A stretch of 64,000 nucleotides of DNA from contig NZ_CAJFCN010000008.1 in NCBI RefSeq assembly GCF_904063055.1, positions 186,001-250,000 on the forward strand, written 5' to 3'. Origin of the DNA: Pseudomonas paracarnis. Its GTDB lineage: Bacteria; Pseudomonadota; Gammaproteobacteria; Pseudomonadales; Pseudomonadaceae. The position numbers and the translations under genes were made by a program. Positions 51,784-61,225 of the stretch are shown piece after piece. Within the stretch, counting starts at the first letter, position 1; every line of letters starts with the position of its first letter. The notes beneath the pieces are model-generated. The model searched no databases and was not told the DNA's origin. It saw only the letters and a program-made list of their open reading frames with translations.

Positions 51784-53768
51784 ACCGCAGCTCCCGAAAG
51801 GCCAAGCGCTTCACGCACCCGGCTCTTGACCTTGACCCGATAGCGCCGGTCCAGCGCTGCGAGCAACCCGCCGAACCCGGTGAGCAACCCGCCGAACCAG
51901 ATCCAGCGCACGAACGGTTTGACATGCACGCGCACGGCCCAGGCGCCATCGCCCAGGGGTTCACCGAGGGCTACATACAGGTCACGGGTGAAACCTGCGT
52001 CAATGCCAGCCTCGGTCATCATCGAACTTTGCACGGTGTACAGGCGTTTCTCCGGGTGCAGCACGGCGATTTCCTTGCCATTGCGCACCACGCGCACCGT
52101 GCCTTTGTCGGAGGTGAAGTTCGGCCCTTCAAAGTGCTTGGCACCTTCGAAGATGAAGTGGTAACCGGCCAGGTCCATGGACTCGCCCGGCGCCAGGCGC
52201 AGGTCGCGCTCGGCGCTGTTCTGGCTGGACAGCACCACCCCAAGGGCGCACACCGCAATACCAATGTGGGCGATCTGCATGCCCCAATAGCTGCGGGTCA
52301 GAGTGGGCAGGCCTTTGATCAGGCCTTTGTGGCGCGTCTTGTCGACGATGTCCCGCGCCCCCGCCAGCAACACCCAGGCCGCCAGCAGGAAGGTGGCGAG
52401 TACCGCCCAATTGAAGTCGCCGTAGGCAAACCCGGCGATCACCGCCAGGGCCACGCTGCCGAGCAGCACCGGCATCAGCATGCCCGCCAGCCATTTCACC
52501 GGGGTGTCTTTCCAGCGCACCAGCACGCCGACCGCCATCACTACCATCAACAGGCCCATCAACGGGATGAACAACGCATTGAAGTACGGCGGCCCCACGG
52601 ACAGCTTGGCGCCGCTCAAGGCATCCAGTACCAGCGGGTAGAGGGTGCCGAGCAGGATCATCGATGCAGCCACCACCAGTACCAGGTTATTGCCCAGCAA
52701 CAGGGTCTCCCGCGACCACAGGTTGAAACCGACGTGGCTCTTGACCACCGGAGCACGCAGGGCGAACAGGGTCAGGGAACCGCCGACCACAAACAGCAGG
52801 AAGATCAGGATGAACACGCCGCGCTCAGGGTCTGAGGCAAACGCATGCACCGAGGTCAGCACGCCCGAGCGCACCAGGAAAGTGCCGAGCAGGCTGAGGG
52901 AAAACGCCGCGATGGCGAGCAGTACCGTCCAGCTCTTGAACACGCCACGCTTTTCGGTGACGGCCAGGGAGTGAATCAGCGCGGTACCCACCAGCCACGG
53001 CATGAAGGAGGCGTTTTCCACCGGGTCCCAGAACCACCAGCCGCCCCAGCCAAGTTCGTAATAGGCCCACCACGAGCCCAGGGTGATACCGATACCGAGG
53101 AAGGCCCAGGCGACGATGGTCCATGGCCGTGACCAGCGCGCCCAGGCGGCGTCGAGACGCCCGCCGAGCAAGGCGGCGATGGCGAACGCGAAGGCCACAG
53201 AAAAGCCCACATAGCCCATGTAGAGCATCGGCGGGTGCACGATCAGGCCGATATCCTGCAGCAACGGGTTGAGGTCGTGACCGTCCACCGGGATCTGCGG
53301 CAGGATGCGGGTGAACGGGTTGGAGGTCATGATCAAAAACAGCAGGAAGCCGATGCTGATCATGCCCATCACCGCCAGCACCCGCGCCAGCATCACTTGC
53401 GGCAATTGGCGCGAGAACACCGATACAGCGAAGGTCCAGCCGCCGAGGATCAAGGCCCACAACAGCAATGAACCTTCGTGGGCGCCCCACACGGCGCTGA
53501 ACTTGTAGTACCAGGGCAAAGCGCTGTTGGAATTGTTGGCGACGTAGGCGACGGAAAAATCGTCGGTCATGAAGGCGTAGGTCAGGCAACCAAAGGCGAA
53601 CAGCAAGAAGGCAAACTGGCCCCAGGCGGCAGGCTGCGCCAGGCTCATCCACAGGCGGTCGCCGCGCCAGGCACCGAGCAAGGGCACCACGGCCTGGACC
53701 ACGGCAAAGCACAGCGCGAGGATCATCGCCAACTGGCCCAGCTCCGGAATAAACAGTGCGGACGTCAT
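51780..53768 (-). CDS. ccmF: Haem lyase subunit CcmF
   Basis: The 662-residue membrane protein begins MTSALFIPELGQLAMILALCFAVVQ and has many helices and the tryptophan-rich haem-handling motif WGGWWFWDPVENASFMPWL. Together with CcmH/I it ligates haem to apocytochrome c on the periplasmic side. It follows ccmE by 3 bases. Confidence 0.97.
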   Translation of the reverse strand: MTSALFIPELGQLAMILALCFAVVQAVVPLLGAWRGDRLWMSLAQPAAWGQFAFLLFAFGCLTYAFMTDDFSVAYVANNSNSALPWYYKFSAVWGAHEGSLLLWALILGGWTFAVSVFSRQLPQVMLARVLAVMGMISIGFLLFLIMTSNPFTRILPQIPVDGHDLNPLLQDIGLIVHPPMLYMGYVGFSVAFAFAIAALLGGRLDAAWARWSRPWTIVAWAFLGIGITLGSWWAYYELGWGGWWFWDPVENASFMPWLVGTALIHSLAVTEKRGVFKSWTVLLAIAAFSLSLLGTFLVRSGVLTSVHAFASDPERGVFILIFLLFVVGGSLTLFALRAPVVKSHVGFNLWSRETLLLGNNLVLVVAASMILLGTLYPLVLDALSGAKLSVGPPYFNALFIPLMGLLMVVMAVGVLVRWKDTPVKWLAGMLMPVLLGSVALAVIAGFAYGDFNWAVLATFLLAAWVLLAGARDIVDKTRHKGLIKGLPTLTRSYWGMQIAHIGIAVCALGVVLSSQNSAERDLRLAPGESMDLAGYHFIFEGAKHFEGPNFTSDKGTVRVVRNGKEIAVLHPEKRLYTVQSSMMTEAGIDAGFTRDLYVALGEPLGDGAWAVRVHVKPFVRWIWFGGLLTGFGGLLAALDRRYRVKVKSRVREALGLSGAAV

Positions 53769-53771
53769 GGC

Positions 53772-54230
53772 TCAGCCCTCCTTGACTGGGGTGGCGGGCG
53801 CGGTTTGGCCGCTGTCTTTCAAGGCTTTGGTGACCTCGGGCGGCATGTATTTTTCATCGTGCTTGGCCAGCACTTCGTCAGCCACCACCACGCCGTCGGC
53901 GTTGAGCTTGCCCAGGGCGACAATGCCCTGGCCTTCACGGAACAGGTCCGGGAGGATGCCGCGATAGGTGATGGTCACGGCCTTGTTGAAATCGGTGACC
54001 ACGAAGGTCACGTCCAACGAATCGCCGGAACGCTTCAACGAGCCCTGCTCCACCATGCCGCCAGCGCGGATGCGCGTATCGACCGGTGCCTCGCCATTGG
54101 CGATCTGGGTGGGCGTGTAGAACAGGTTGATGTTCTGCTGCAGGGCGCTCAGGGCCAGGGTCACGGCAATGCCGACGCCGGCCAGGATGGCAAGGATGAT
54201 CAACAGACGCTTTCTACGCAGCGGATTCAC
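53772..54230 (-). CDS. ccmE: Haem chaperone CcmE
   Basis: The 152-residue protein has an N-terminal anchor (RLLIILAILAGVGIAVTLAL) and an OB-fold domain. The haem-binding His lies in VLAKHDEKYMPPEV (HxxxY type). CcmE carries haem from CcmC to CcmF. It overlaps ccmD by 4 bases. Confidence 0.96.
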   Translation of the reverse strand: MNPLRRKRLLIILAILAGVGIAVTLALSALQQNINLFYTPTQIANGEAPVDTRIRAGGMVEQGSLKRSGDSLDVTFVVTDFNKAVTITYRGILPDLFREGQGIVALGKLNADGVVVADEVLAKHDEKYMPPEVTKALKDSGQTAPATPVKEG

Positions 54231-54403
54231 TTTTCGGTCTCCCGGCGCAGACGTCGCGCCTCTTGTTGCAGGTAACGCTTGCGGGCCAGGATCGGCGCGG
54301 CGACGTTGAGGGCCAGCACCGCCAGGCAGATGCCATAGGCCGTCCAGACATACAGGCCGTGGTGGCCCATGGCGAGAAAATCACTGAAAGAAGCAAAACT
54401 CAT
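54227..54403 (-). CDS. ccmD: Haem exporter protein CcmD
   Basis: The 58-residue protein (MSFASFSDFLAMGHHGLYVWTAYGICLAVLALN) has a single membrane helix and a basic cytoplasmic tail (KRYLQQEARRLRRETEK), as CcmD does. It helps release holo-CcmE from the CcmABC complex. The start at 54403 overlaps ccmC by 4 bases. Confidence 0.93.
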   Translation of the reverse strand: MSFASFSDFLAMGHHGLYVWTAYGICLAVLALNVAAPILARKRYLQQEARRLRRETEK

Positions 54404-55155
54404 CCACGTGCTCCCAGGCAGCTTTGCACTTCGGCCTTTACCCAACTGGTACGGGCTTCACGCTTGAGCACTTCAAGGCGCATGCGCAGCAGCAGTACGG
54501 CGCCGAAGAAACAGTAGAAACCCAGCACCATCAGCAGCAACGGCGCCCACATTTCCACGGGCATCGCCGGTTTTTCGGTGAGGGTGAAGGTGGCGCCCTG
54601 GTGCAGGGTGTTCCACCACTCCACCGAGTACTTGATGATCGGGATGTTGATCACGCCGACAATCGCCAGCACCGCGCAAGCCTTGGCGGCGCTGTCGCGG
54701 TTGCTGATGGCGTTGCCCAGGGCGATCAGGCCGAAATACAGGAACAGCAGGATCAGCATCGAGGTCAGGCGCGCATCCCACACCCACCATGAGCCCCAGG
54801 TCGGCTTGCCCCAGATCGCACCGGTCACCAGCGCCACGGCGGTCATCCACGCACCGATGGGCGCGGCGCATTGCAGGGCTACATCGGCCAGCTTCATCTT
54901 CCATACCAGGCCGACGATGCCGCACACCGCCAGCATCACGTAGCAGGACTGGGCCAGCATCGCGGCAGGCACGTGGATATAGATGATGCGAAAGCTGTTG
55001 CCTTGCTGATAGTCCGGCGGCGCAAAGGCCAGGCCCCAGACCAGGCCGATGCCGATCAGCAGGATGGCGGCGATACTCAACCACGGCAGCAGCTTGCCGC
55101 TGATGCCATAAAACCATTTGGGCGAGCCGAGCTTGTGAAACCAGGTCCAGTTCAT
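54400..55155 (-). CDS. ccmC: Haem transporter subunit CcmC
   Basis: The 251-residue protein has six membrane helices and the tryptophan-rich motif WGSWWVWDARLTSMLILLF, with flanking His residues of the haem-handling family. It loads haem onto CcmE. ATG 55155 gives the family start MNWTWFHKLGSPKWF; ATG 55167 is an in-frame alternative. A gap of 87 bases separates it from ccmB. Confidence 0.95.
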   Translation of the reverse strand: MNWTWFHKLGSPKWFYGISGKLLPWLSIAAILLIGIGLVWGLAFAPPDYQQGNSFRIIYIHVPAAMLAQSCYVMLAVCGIVGLVWKMKLADVALQCAAPIGAWMTAVALVTGAIWGKPTWGSWWVWDARLTSMLILLFLYFGLIALGNAISNRDSAAKACAVLAIVGVINIPIIKYSVEWWNTLHQGATFTLTEKPAMPVEMWAPLLLMVLGFYCFFGAVLLLRMRLEVLKREARTSWVKAEVQSCLGARG

Positions 55156-55242
55156 TGCTGTTTCCATCACGGTGCTTTTCGTCGTGGCGAAAAGCTCAGG
55201 GTCTTTACTGACTCAGCGTTATTGACGCCGGGTCAGACCTCA

Positions 55243-55911
55243 TTATTCACCGACGCTGATTTTCAGGCCGGCGGCTATAGCAAAGGGTGTCAGGGTTACC
55301 GCCAGGGCGGTCAGGCTACCCAGCCACAAGAGGTAACCGGTCGCCGGCATCCCCATAAGCGCGGCTTGCAAAGCGCCGCTGCCCAGGATCAACACCGGGA
55401 TATACAAAGGCAGAATCAACAGGGCCAGCAACAGGCCGCCCCGTTTCAAGCCGACGGTCAACGCTGCGCCCACCGCCCCCAACAGGCTGAGCACCGGCGT
55501 GCCGAGTAACAAGGACAGGAGCAACACCGGCAGGCATTCAACGGGCAACCCGAGCATCATGGCAAGCAGTGGCGAGAGCAAGACTAGCGCCAAGCCGGAA
55601 AAAACCCAGTGTGCCAGCACCTTGGCCAGTACCAGAAGTGGCAAAGGGTGCGACGAAAGGACCCACTGTTCCAGGGAACCGTCTTCGAAATCACTGCGAA
55701 ACAGCCCGTCCAGCGAGAGCAGAACCGATAAAAGTGCGGCGACCCACACCAGTCCTGGGGACAAGGTTTGCAACAGTTTAGTCTCCGGGCCAACCGCCAG
55801 CGGGAACAGCGCGATCACGATGGCAAAGAACACCAGCGGGTTGGCCAGTTCGGCGGGGCGACGGCACAACAGCCGGGCTTCGCGGGCGACCAACAGGGCG
55901 AACACACTCAT
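55243..55911 (-). CDS. ccmB: Haem exporter permease CcmB
   Basis: The 222-residue protein has six membrane helices and the family start MSVFALLVAREARLLCRRPAELANPLVFF, with SDFEDGSLEQWVLS and LIKRGG-type loops. It is the membrane partner of the CcmA ATPase. The ATG at 55911 lies in ATGA with the ccmA stop. Confidence 0.96.
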   Translation of the reverse strand: MSVFALLVAREARLLCRRPAELANPLVFFAIVIALFPLAVGPETKLLQTLSPGLVWVAALLSVLLSLDGLFRSDFEDGSLEQWVLSSHPLPLLVLAKVLAHWVFSGLALVLLSPLLAMMLGLPVECLPVLLLSLLLGTPVLSLLGAVGAALTVGLKRGGLLLALLILPLYIPVLILGSGALQAALMGMPATGYLLWLGSLTALAVTLTPFAIAAGLKISVGE

Positions 55912-56543
55912 AGCGACCACCGCCCAAGGTCCAGCTCACGGTAGCCAGCGGGCATACGCGCCAAGGTGTGGTGGGTGGTGAGCACCACCAGGCCACCTTG
56001 CTCGCAGTGCTGGGCCAGATGTGCTTCGAGTTGAGCCACGCCTTGTTTGTCGAGGGCCGTGAAAGGTTCGTCGAGAATCCACAGCGGCGGGCCCGGCAAG
56101 TACAAGCGGGCCAGGGCTACGCGACGCTGCTGGCCGGCGGACAGGGTGAGGCAGGGGACGTCCTCAAAGCCCTTGAGGCCCACCGCGGCCAGGGCCTGCC
56201 AGATGGCGTCACGGGAAGCAGGATGATGCAGGGCGCTGAGCCAACTGAGGTTTTCTTCAGCGGTGAGTACGTCCTTGATGCCAGCGGCGTGGCCGATCCA
56301 GACCAGGTTGCGCGCAAGCTCGCTACGCTGCTCGTGCAACGGTTTGCCGTTGAGCCGCACCACGCCGGCCGTCGGCTGCATCAACCCGGCCAGCAGGCGC
56401 AGCAGGCTGGTCTTGCCGCTGCCATTGGGGCCACTGATTTGCACCATGTCGCCCCCCGAAAGCCGCAGGTCGAGTTGCTCGAACAGCAGGCGCAGGTCGC
56501 GTTCACAGGCAAGCGCTACGGCTTCAAGAAGAGGGCTGGTCAA
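55908..56543 (-). CDS. ccmA: Haem exporter ATPase CcmA
   Basis: The 211-residue ABC ATPase has Walker A GPNGSGKTS (38-46), the signature LSAGQQRRVALARL, and Walker B PLWILDEPFTALD. ATP hydrolysis drives release of haem-loaded CcmE. It is the first gene of ccmABCDEFGHI; the 200-base divergent region to the FliK-like gene must hold the promoter. Confidence 0.96.
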   Translation of the reverse strand: MTSPLLEAVALACERDLRLLFEQLDLRLSGGDMVQISGPNGSGKTSLLRLLAGLMQPTAGVVRLNGKPLHEQRSELARNLVWIGHAAGIKDVLTAEENLSWLSALHHPASRDAIWQALAAVGLKGFEDVPCLTLSAGQQRRVALARLYLPGPPLWILDEPFTALDKQGVAQLEAHLAQHCEQGGLVVLTTHHTLARMPAGYRELDLGRWSL

Positions 56544-56743
56544 AAGATCGCGGGCCTTTACGGTTCAAGTCGGCGGTGCAGCGGCCGTTATAGTGAGATG
56601 CACAATAACGACTTTGGCGACCGATTTTAGAGAGCTGGATCAAATAGTTGTGAGGTTTTTACCGCTCTCTTTGCAGACGGACGGCATTATACATGCGATG
56701 TCCTACTCTAAAGAGGGCAATTTCCCCAGAGACGATGCGCACG

Positions 56744-58321
56744 ATGACCGGCGAGATCAACCTTCCTCCACTGCCGCCAACCTCCGCACCCGGGCCCACT
56801 CCGCTGCCTGGGGCCGGCGCGTTGCTCAAACTGCTGGAGCCGCAAGCCGGGTTGATCGACCCGGGGAAAACCGTGAACGCCGAGGTCATCGCGCTTAAAC
56901 AAGGCGGCGAGGCCTTTCAGTTATTGCTCAAACTGACCCTCGCCGGCGGTCGCCAGACGCTGGTGCAAGCCAGCAGCGCCCAGCCCTTGCCCCTGGGCAG
57001 CAATGTGGCGGTGAGCCAGACGCCTGCGGGCAACCTGGCCATTACCTTGCAGCAAGCCATGAGTGCCAACGTGGCCGCCCTCACCCGCCTCGACACTAAC
57101 CAAATACCGGTGGGTACGTTATTGCAGGCCAAGGTGCTGACCACGCAGATGCTGCCCCAGGGCACGGCGCAACCGGCGATCTATCGCTCGCTGGTGAGTG
57201 TGCTCAATAACGCCCTGGCCGGTGCCACCCTCACCCTGGAAAGCCCTCAACCGCTGAGGGTGGGCAGCTTGCTCAGCGCCGTGGTGCAGAACGCGCAGAC
57301 CCTGAACTTCGTACCGCTAAGCGGCCTGAAGGACCAACTGGCCGTGACGCAGCAACTTACCACTCAGCAAAGTCGCCAAGGCTCGCTGGATGCGGTGTTC
57401 ACCGCCTTGCAAAACCTGCCCCGTGGCGACAGCACATCGGCCGAGCTGCGGGCCGCCGCCGAGCGCTTGCTGGCGGCGTTGCCCGATCTGGCACAGGTCA
57501 GCAATCCCAAGATACTGGCCCAGGTGGTGCAGAACAGCGGCGCCTTTCTGGAAGCCAAATTGCTTGCCGGGCAGAACCCGCAAATCCCACCGCTGGACAT
57601 GAAAGGCGCGCTGTTACGCCTGGTCGCAGACCTTTTGCCCGCCTTGCCTGCCAGTACCAACCTGAATGCGATCCTCGCCGCCAATACCCTGGCCCAGGTG
57701 TTGCCGCACTTCGTGCGCAGCCCGTTGAACACCCTCGGCCAGGTCGGCGCCCGGCAGATACCCGCCGGCTTCCCGCTGCCCGAGCGGCTCATGGCAAAAC
57801 TGGAAGGTGAAGGCGACTTGGAAAGCCTGCTACGCCTGGCCGCCGGGGCGATCTCGCGCTTGCAGAGCCATCAACTGTCGAGCCTGGAACAGACCGGCAT
57901 CACCGCCGATGGCCGCCTGCAAACGACCTGGCAGTTGGAGATCCCCATGCGCACCCTGCAAGACATTGTGCCGTTGCAGGTCAAGTTCCAACGCGAGGAG
58001 CCCGCGCCAGACAAGGACCAGCCCGAGCGCAAGGATAAAAAAGACCCGAAACAGATGCTCTGGCGCGTAGAACTGGCCTTCGACATGGAGCCGCTGGGGC
58101 CACTGCAGGTTCAGGCGCAGTTGTCTCAAGGCAAACTGTCCAGCCAGCTGTGGGCCAGCCGCCCATTCACCGCCAGCCTGATCGAAAGCCATTTGGGCAG
58201 CCTGCGCGAGCGCCTGGTGTCATCCGGGCTTAACGTCGGCGACCTGGATTGCCATCTGGGCACCCCGCCCCGTGGGCCAAAAACCGGACTGGAGCAACGC
58301 TGGGTGGATGAAACCGCATGA
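56744..58321 (+). CDS. FliK-like protein (flagellar hook-length control C-terminal domain)
   Basis: The 525-residue protein starts MTGEINLPPLPPTSAPGPTPLPGAGALLKLLEPQ and is rich in Leu/Gln/Ala, without signal or membrane helices. Its C-terminal part (WRVELAFDMEPLGPLQVQAQLSQGKLSSQLWASRPFTASLIESHLGSLRERLVSSGLNVGDLDCHLG) has the FliK C-terminal domain pattern. Together with the next gene it forms a secretion-substrate-control-like pair, separated from any flagellar cluster. ATG 56744 is preferred; 56735 is possible. Its role is not established. Confidence 0.82.
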   Translation: MTGEINLPPLPPTSAPGPTPLPGAGALLKLLEPQAGLIDPGKTVNAEVIALKQGGEAFQLLLKLTLAGGRQTLVQASSAQPLPLGSNVAVSQTPAGNLAITLQQAMSANVAALTRLDTNQIPVGTLLQAKVLTTQMLPQGTAQPAIYRSLVSVLNNALAGATLTLESPQPLRVGSLLSAVVQNAQTLNFVPLSGLKDQLAVTQQLTTQQSRQGSLDAVFTALQNLPRGDSTSAELRAAAERLLAALPDLAQVSNPKILAQVVQNSGAFLEAKLLAGQNPQIPPLDMKGALLRLVADLLPALPASTNLNAILAANTLAQVLPHFVRSPLNTLGQVGARQIPAGFPLPERLMAKLEGEGDLESLLRLAAGAISRLQSHQLSSLEQTGITADGRLQTTWQLEIPMRTLQDIVPLQVKFQREEPAPDKDQPERKDKKDPKQMLWRVELAFDMEPLGPLQVQAQLSQGKLSSQLWASRPFTASLIESHLGSLRERLVSSGLNVGDLDCHLGTPPRGPKTGLEQRWVDETA

Positions 58322-58647
58322 AAAACGCCGCCCCACCCCGCCAGGCCATCGCCCTCAAGTACGATGGCCAACAGGCCCCCACCCTGACGGCCAAAGGCGA
58401 CGACGCCCTGGCCGAAGCCATCCTCAAATTGGCACGGGAGAACGAAGTCCCCATCTATGAAAACCCCGAGCTGGTGAAACTGCTGGCACGCATGGAACTG
58501 GGGGACACCATTCCGGAAGAGTTGTACCGCACGATTGCCGAGATCATTGCGTTTGCCTGGACGTTGAAGGGCAAGTTCCCGGCCGGCTACGACCCGGAAG
58601 CAGGGCCAGTAGAGCGGGATGTCACTGAGCAGGGTGACGATTACTGA
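58318..58647 (+). CDS. FlhB C-terminal-domain-like protein
   Basis: The 109-residue protein resembles the cytoplasmic C-terminal part of FlhB/YscU (IALKYDGQQAPTLTAKGDDALAEAILKLARENEVPIYENPELVKLLARMELGDTIPEELYRTIAEIIAFAW). It has no membrane domain and no NPTH autocleavage site. Such stand-alone proteins occur beside FliK-like genes in many bacteria. It overlaps the FliK-like gene by 4 bases. Confidence 0.9.
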   Translation: MKNAAPPRQAIALKYDGQQAPTLTAKGDDALAEAILKLARENEVPIYENPELVKLLARMELGDTIPEELYRTIAEIIAFAWTLKGKFPAGYDPEAGPVERDVTEQGDDY

Positions 58648-58675
58648 TTGCTCATGAGCTCCCCACACATCCAAC

Positions 58676-58703
58676 TGTGGGAGCTGGCTTGCCTGCTCCC
58701 ACA
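58676..58703 (+). repeat. Collapsed REPIN acting as terminator-like hairpin
   Basis: A single 28-base hairpin (TGTGGGAGCTGGCTTGCCTG followed by CTCCCACA) looks like a REPIN whose centre and most of one arm were deleted. It is followed by TTTTT and lies 28 bases after the FlhB-like gene, so it can act as its terminator. Confidence 0.7.
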
Positions 58704-58717
58704 TTTTTGATCTGTGT

Positions 58718-59944
58718 TCAGTTCAGGACTTCGCTCAAAGGAATGAAGTTGACCCGGTCGCCGATGGCCAGCGTGGTGCCTTCCACTACCTCCACAAAGC
58801 CTTCAGCCCACGCCGCACTGCGCAGCACCCCGGAGCTTTGGTTGCGGTAGATGATCGCCTTGCCCTGTTCGATCCGCCCGCGCAGGTACTCGCGGCGGTT
58901 GCCGGGCTTGGGCCAGACGAACCCTGCCGGCACTTCGAAGCGCAGCGGCTGCACCTGCAGCACACCTTGACGGCGCAGCAGATACGGGCGCGCCAACAGC
59001 GCAAAGGTCACCAGGGTCGAGGCCGGGTTTCCCGGCAGGCCGATCACCGGCACGCCACGAAAATGCCCGAAGGTCAGCGGCTTGCCCGGTTTGATCGCCA
59101 GTTTCCACAGCGCCAGCTCACCCTCTTCCCGCAAGGCAATGCCAAGGAAGTCCGCTTCGCCCACCGACACACCGCCGGTCGAGAGGATCAGGTCAACGCT
59201 GCCCAGCCCCGCCAGGCGCGCGCGGGTCTGTTCCAGATCATCCGGTAGAATCCCGGCATCAATCACTTCGCAGCCCATGCGCCCAAGCCAACTGCACAGC
59301 ACGCGGCGGTTGCTGTTGTAGATCTGCCCAGGGCCGAGCGGCAACCCTGGCTCGATCAGTTCATCGCCGGTCGACAACACGGCCACGCGCACGCGCCGCA
59401 CCACCTCGAGTCGATCACGTCCAAGAGACGCGGCCAAACCGAGTTCGATAGGGCCCAGGCGGGTACCGGCACTGAGTACGGTCTCGCCGACCGTGGTTTC
59501 CTGGCCCTGGGGACGGATGTTGTCGCCCATCTGCAATAGCTCGGTGAAACTCACGCGCTGGTCGGCATGCACCACGGCGTTTTCCTGCATTTGCACGCAG
59601 TCAGCGCCTTGGGGCACCGGTGCGCCGGTAAAGATGCGTGCGCAGGTGCCGGCCGCCAAGGGTTCAGGGGCAGTGCCGGCGAAAATCCGCTGGCTCACCA
59701 CCAAGGGTTCGCCGGTCCAGTCCGCCAGGCGCACGGCGTAGCCGTCCATGGCACTGTTGGGCCACGGTGGCAGGTCGAGTGTGGAGATCAGATCCTGGGC
59801 CAATACCCGGCCATCACACTCAGCCAGGGACAGTACTTCCTCCTCGCGGATCGGCGCGGCGGCGGCCATGTCGAGCAAACGTTGCAGGGCTGCCTCCACC
59901 GGCATCAGGGCGCCGGTCTTGCCGGGCTTATCCACGGGATTCAC
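58718..59944 (-). CDS. moeA: Molybdopterin molybdenumtransferase
   Basis: The 408-residue protein has the MoeA N-terminal part (LDLPPWPNSAMDGYAVR), the MoCF-binding domain (VAVLSTGDELIEPG, LILSTGGVSVGEADFLG, PGKPLTFGHFRGVPVIGLPGNPASTLVTF) and a C-terminal beta domain. It inserts molybdenum into adenylated molybdopterin. The start is uncertain: GTG 59944 overlaps moaB by 17 bases, and ATG 59905 (MPVEAALQRLLDM) is the next option. Confidence 0.95.
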   Translation of the reverse strand: MNPVDKPGKTGALMPVEAALQRLLDMAAAAPIREEEVLSLAECDGRVLAQDLISTLDLPPWPNSAMDGYAVRLADWTGEPLVVSQRIFAGTAPEPLAAGTCARIFTGAPVPQGADCVQMQENAVVHADQRVSFTELLQMGDNIRPQGQETTVGETVLSAGTRLGPIELGLAASLGRDRLEVVRRVRVAVLSTGDELIEPGLPLGPGQIYNSNRRVLCSWLGRMGCEVIDAGILPDDLEQTRARLAGLGSVDLILSTGGVSVGEADFLGIALREEGELALWKLAIKPGKPLTFGHFRGVPVIGLPGNPASTLVTFALLARPYLLRRQGVLQVQPLRFEVPAGFVWPKPGNRREYLRGRIEQGKAIIYRNQSSGVLRSAAWAEGFVEVVEGTTLAIGDRVNFIPLSEVLN

Positions 59945-60467
59945 AAGGTTCTGCCTGCTTCAGATGCGGGACGAAATTGCACGGGCGGTGACGGTTATCC
60001 AACTGCTCGGCGAGGATGCCGTCCCAACCGGTGCGCACGGCATTGGTGGAGCCTGGCAGGCAGCACACCAGGGTGCCGTTGGCCAACCCCGCCAAGGCGC
60101 GCGATTGTACGGTGGAGGTGCCGATATCGGCCACGGATATCTGGCGGAACAGCTCGCCAAAACCATCGACCTGCTTGTCGAGCAGGCAGCTCACTGCTTC
60201 AGGGGTACTGTCGCGACCGGTGAAGCCGGTGCCGCCGGTAATCAGCACCACCTGCACCACGTCTTCAGCGATCCAGTGGGCCACCTGGGCGCGAATCTTG
60301 TAGAGGTCGTCCTTGAGCAGCACGCGCTCGGCCAGGCGGTGGCCGGCGGCGGTGAGGCGGTCGACGAAGACCTGGCCGGAGGTGTCAGTCTCCAGGGTGC
60401 GGGTGTCGCTGACGGTCAATACAGCAATATTCAGGGGTACAAAGGGCGCATCGGCCTTGGCTTTCAT
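59928..60467 (-). CDS. moaB: Molybdopterin adenylyltransferase-type protein MoaB
   Basis: The 179-residue protein has the MoCF-binding signature VLITGGTGFTGRDSTPEAV and the N-terminal FVPLNIAVLTVSDTRTLETDTSG. In this family MoaB/Mog adenylates molybdopterin before metal insertion. It is upstream of and overlaps moeA, and divergent from mobA by 76 bases. Confidence 0.94.
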   Translation of the reverse strand: MKAKADAPFVPLNIAVLTVSDTRTLETDTSGQVFVDRLTAAGHRLAERVLLKDDLYKIRAQVAHWIAEDVVQVVLITGGTGFTGRDSTPEAVSCLLDKQVDGFGELFRQISVADIGTSTVQSRALAGLANGTLVCCLPGSTNAVRTGWDGILAEQLDNRHRPCNFVPHLKQAEPCESRG

Positions 60468-60543
60468 GGCACGGTCCGGTTGTCGAAGGAACAGCCCGGT
60501 GTTATATCACAGGCCCCTGTTTCCCTGCCGCAGCGCAACCACC

Positions 60544-61146
60544 ATGACGTTTGAATTTTCCTCACTGCCGTGTTCGATCCTATTGCTCGCCGGTGGTCGC
60601 GGCCAACGCATGGGCGGCCAGGACAAAGGGCTGCTGGAATGGCAAGGCCAGCCCTTGATCGCCCACCTGCACCAGTTGGCCCGGCCGCTCACCGATGACC
60701 TGATCATCTCGTGCAACCGCAACCATGAACGCTACGCGCCCTATGCCGACCAGCAGGTGAGCGACGACAACCCGGACTTCCCCGGTCCGCTGGCCGGTAT
60801 CCGTGCGGGACTCTTCGCCGCACGCCATGCGCATCTGCTGATATTGCCTTGCGATGTACCGCAGGTCGATGCGCGACTGCTGGCCGACCTGCGTGCGACC
60901 GCACGACGCAACCCGCAGATACCGGTGATGGTGCGCCAGGGTGAATGCTGGGAACCCTTGCTGTGCATCATTCCCACAAGCCTGAAAAACCAGGTGGAAC
61001 AGGCATGGCAAGCGGGTGAGCGCAGCCCGCGCAAGCTCTGGCTGCAACTGGGCGCGGTGGCCGTGGAATGCCCGGCCGATGACCCACGCCTGGCCAATCT
61101 TAATACGCCCGAGCTGTTGCACCCCGGGGCTGGCATGTCAGAATGA
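60544..61146 (+). CDS. mobA: Molybdenum cofactor guanylyltransferase
   Basis: The 200-residue protein begins with a family-typical signature, SILLLAGGRGQRMGGQDKGLLEWQGQPLIAH, and has LLILPCDVPQVDARLL. MobA attaches GMP to the molybdenum cofactor to form the MGD form. No good Shine-Dalgarno precedes ATG 60544; the upstream open frame has no support. Confidence 0.94.
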   Translation: MTFEFSSLPCSILLLAGGRGQRMGGQDKGLLEWQGQPLIAHLHQLARPLTDDLIISCNRNHERYAPYADQQVSDDNPDFPGPLAGIRAGLFAARHAHLLILPCDVPQVDARLLADLRATARRNPQIPVMVRQGECWEPLLCIIPTSLKNQVEQAWQAGERSPRKLWLQLGAVAVECPADDPRLANLNTPELLHPGAGMSE

Positions 61147-61225
61147 ACCCTGCACAAGGAACTTTGCCGGCGTCCCGTACGTCACAAGGTCAGCAATTTA
61201 AAAGTATTCTCTCGGAGACAAACTC

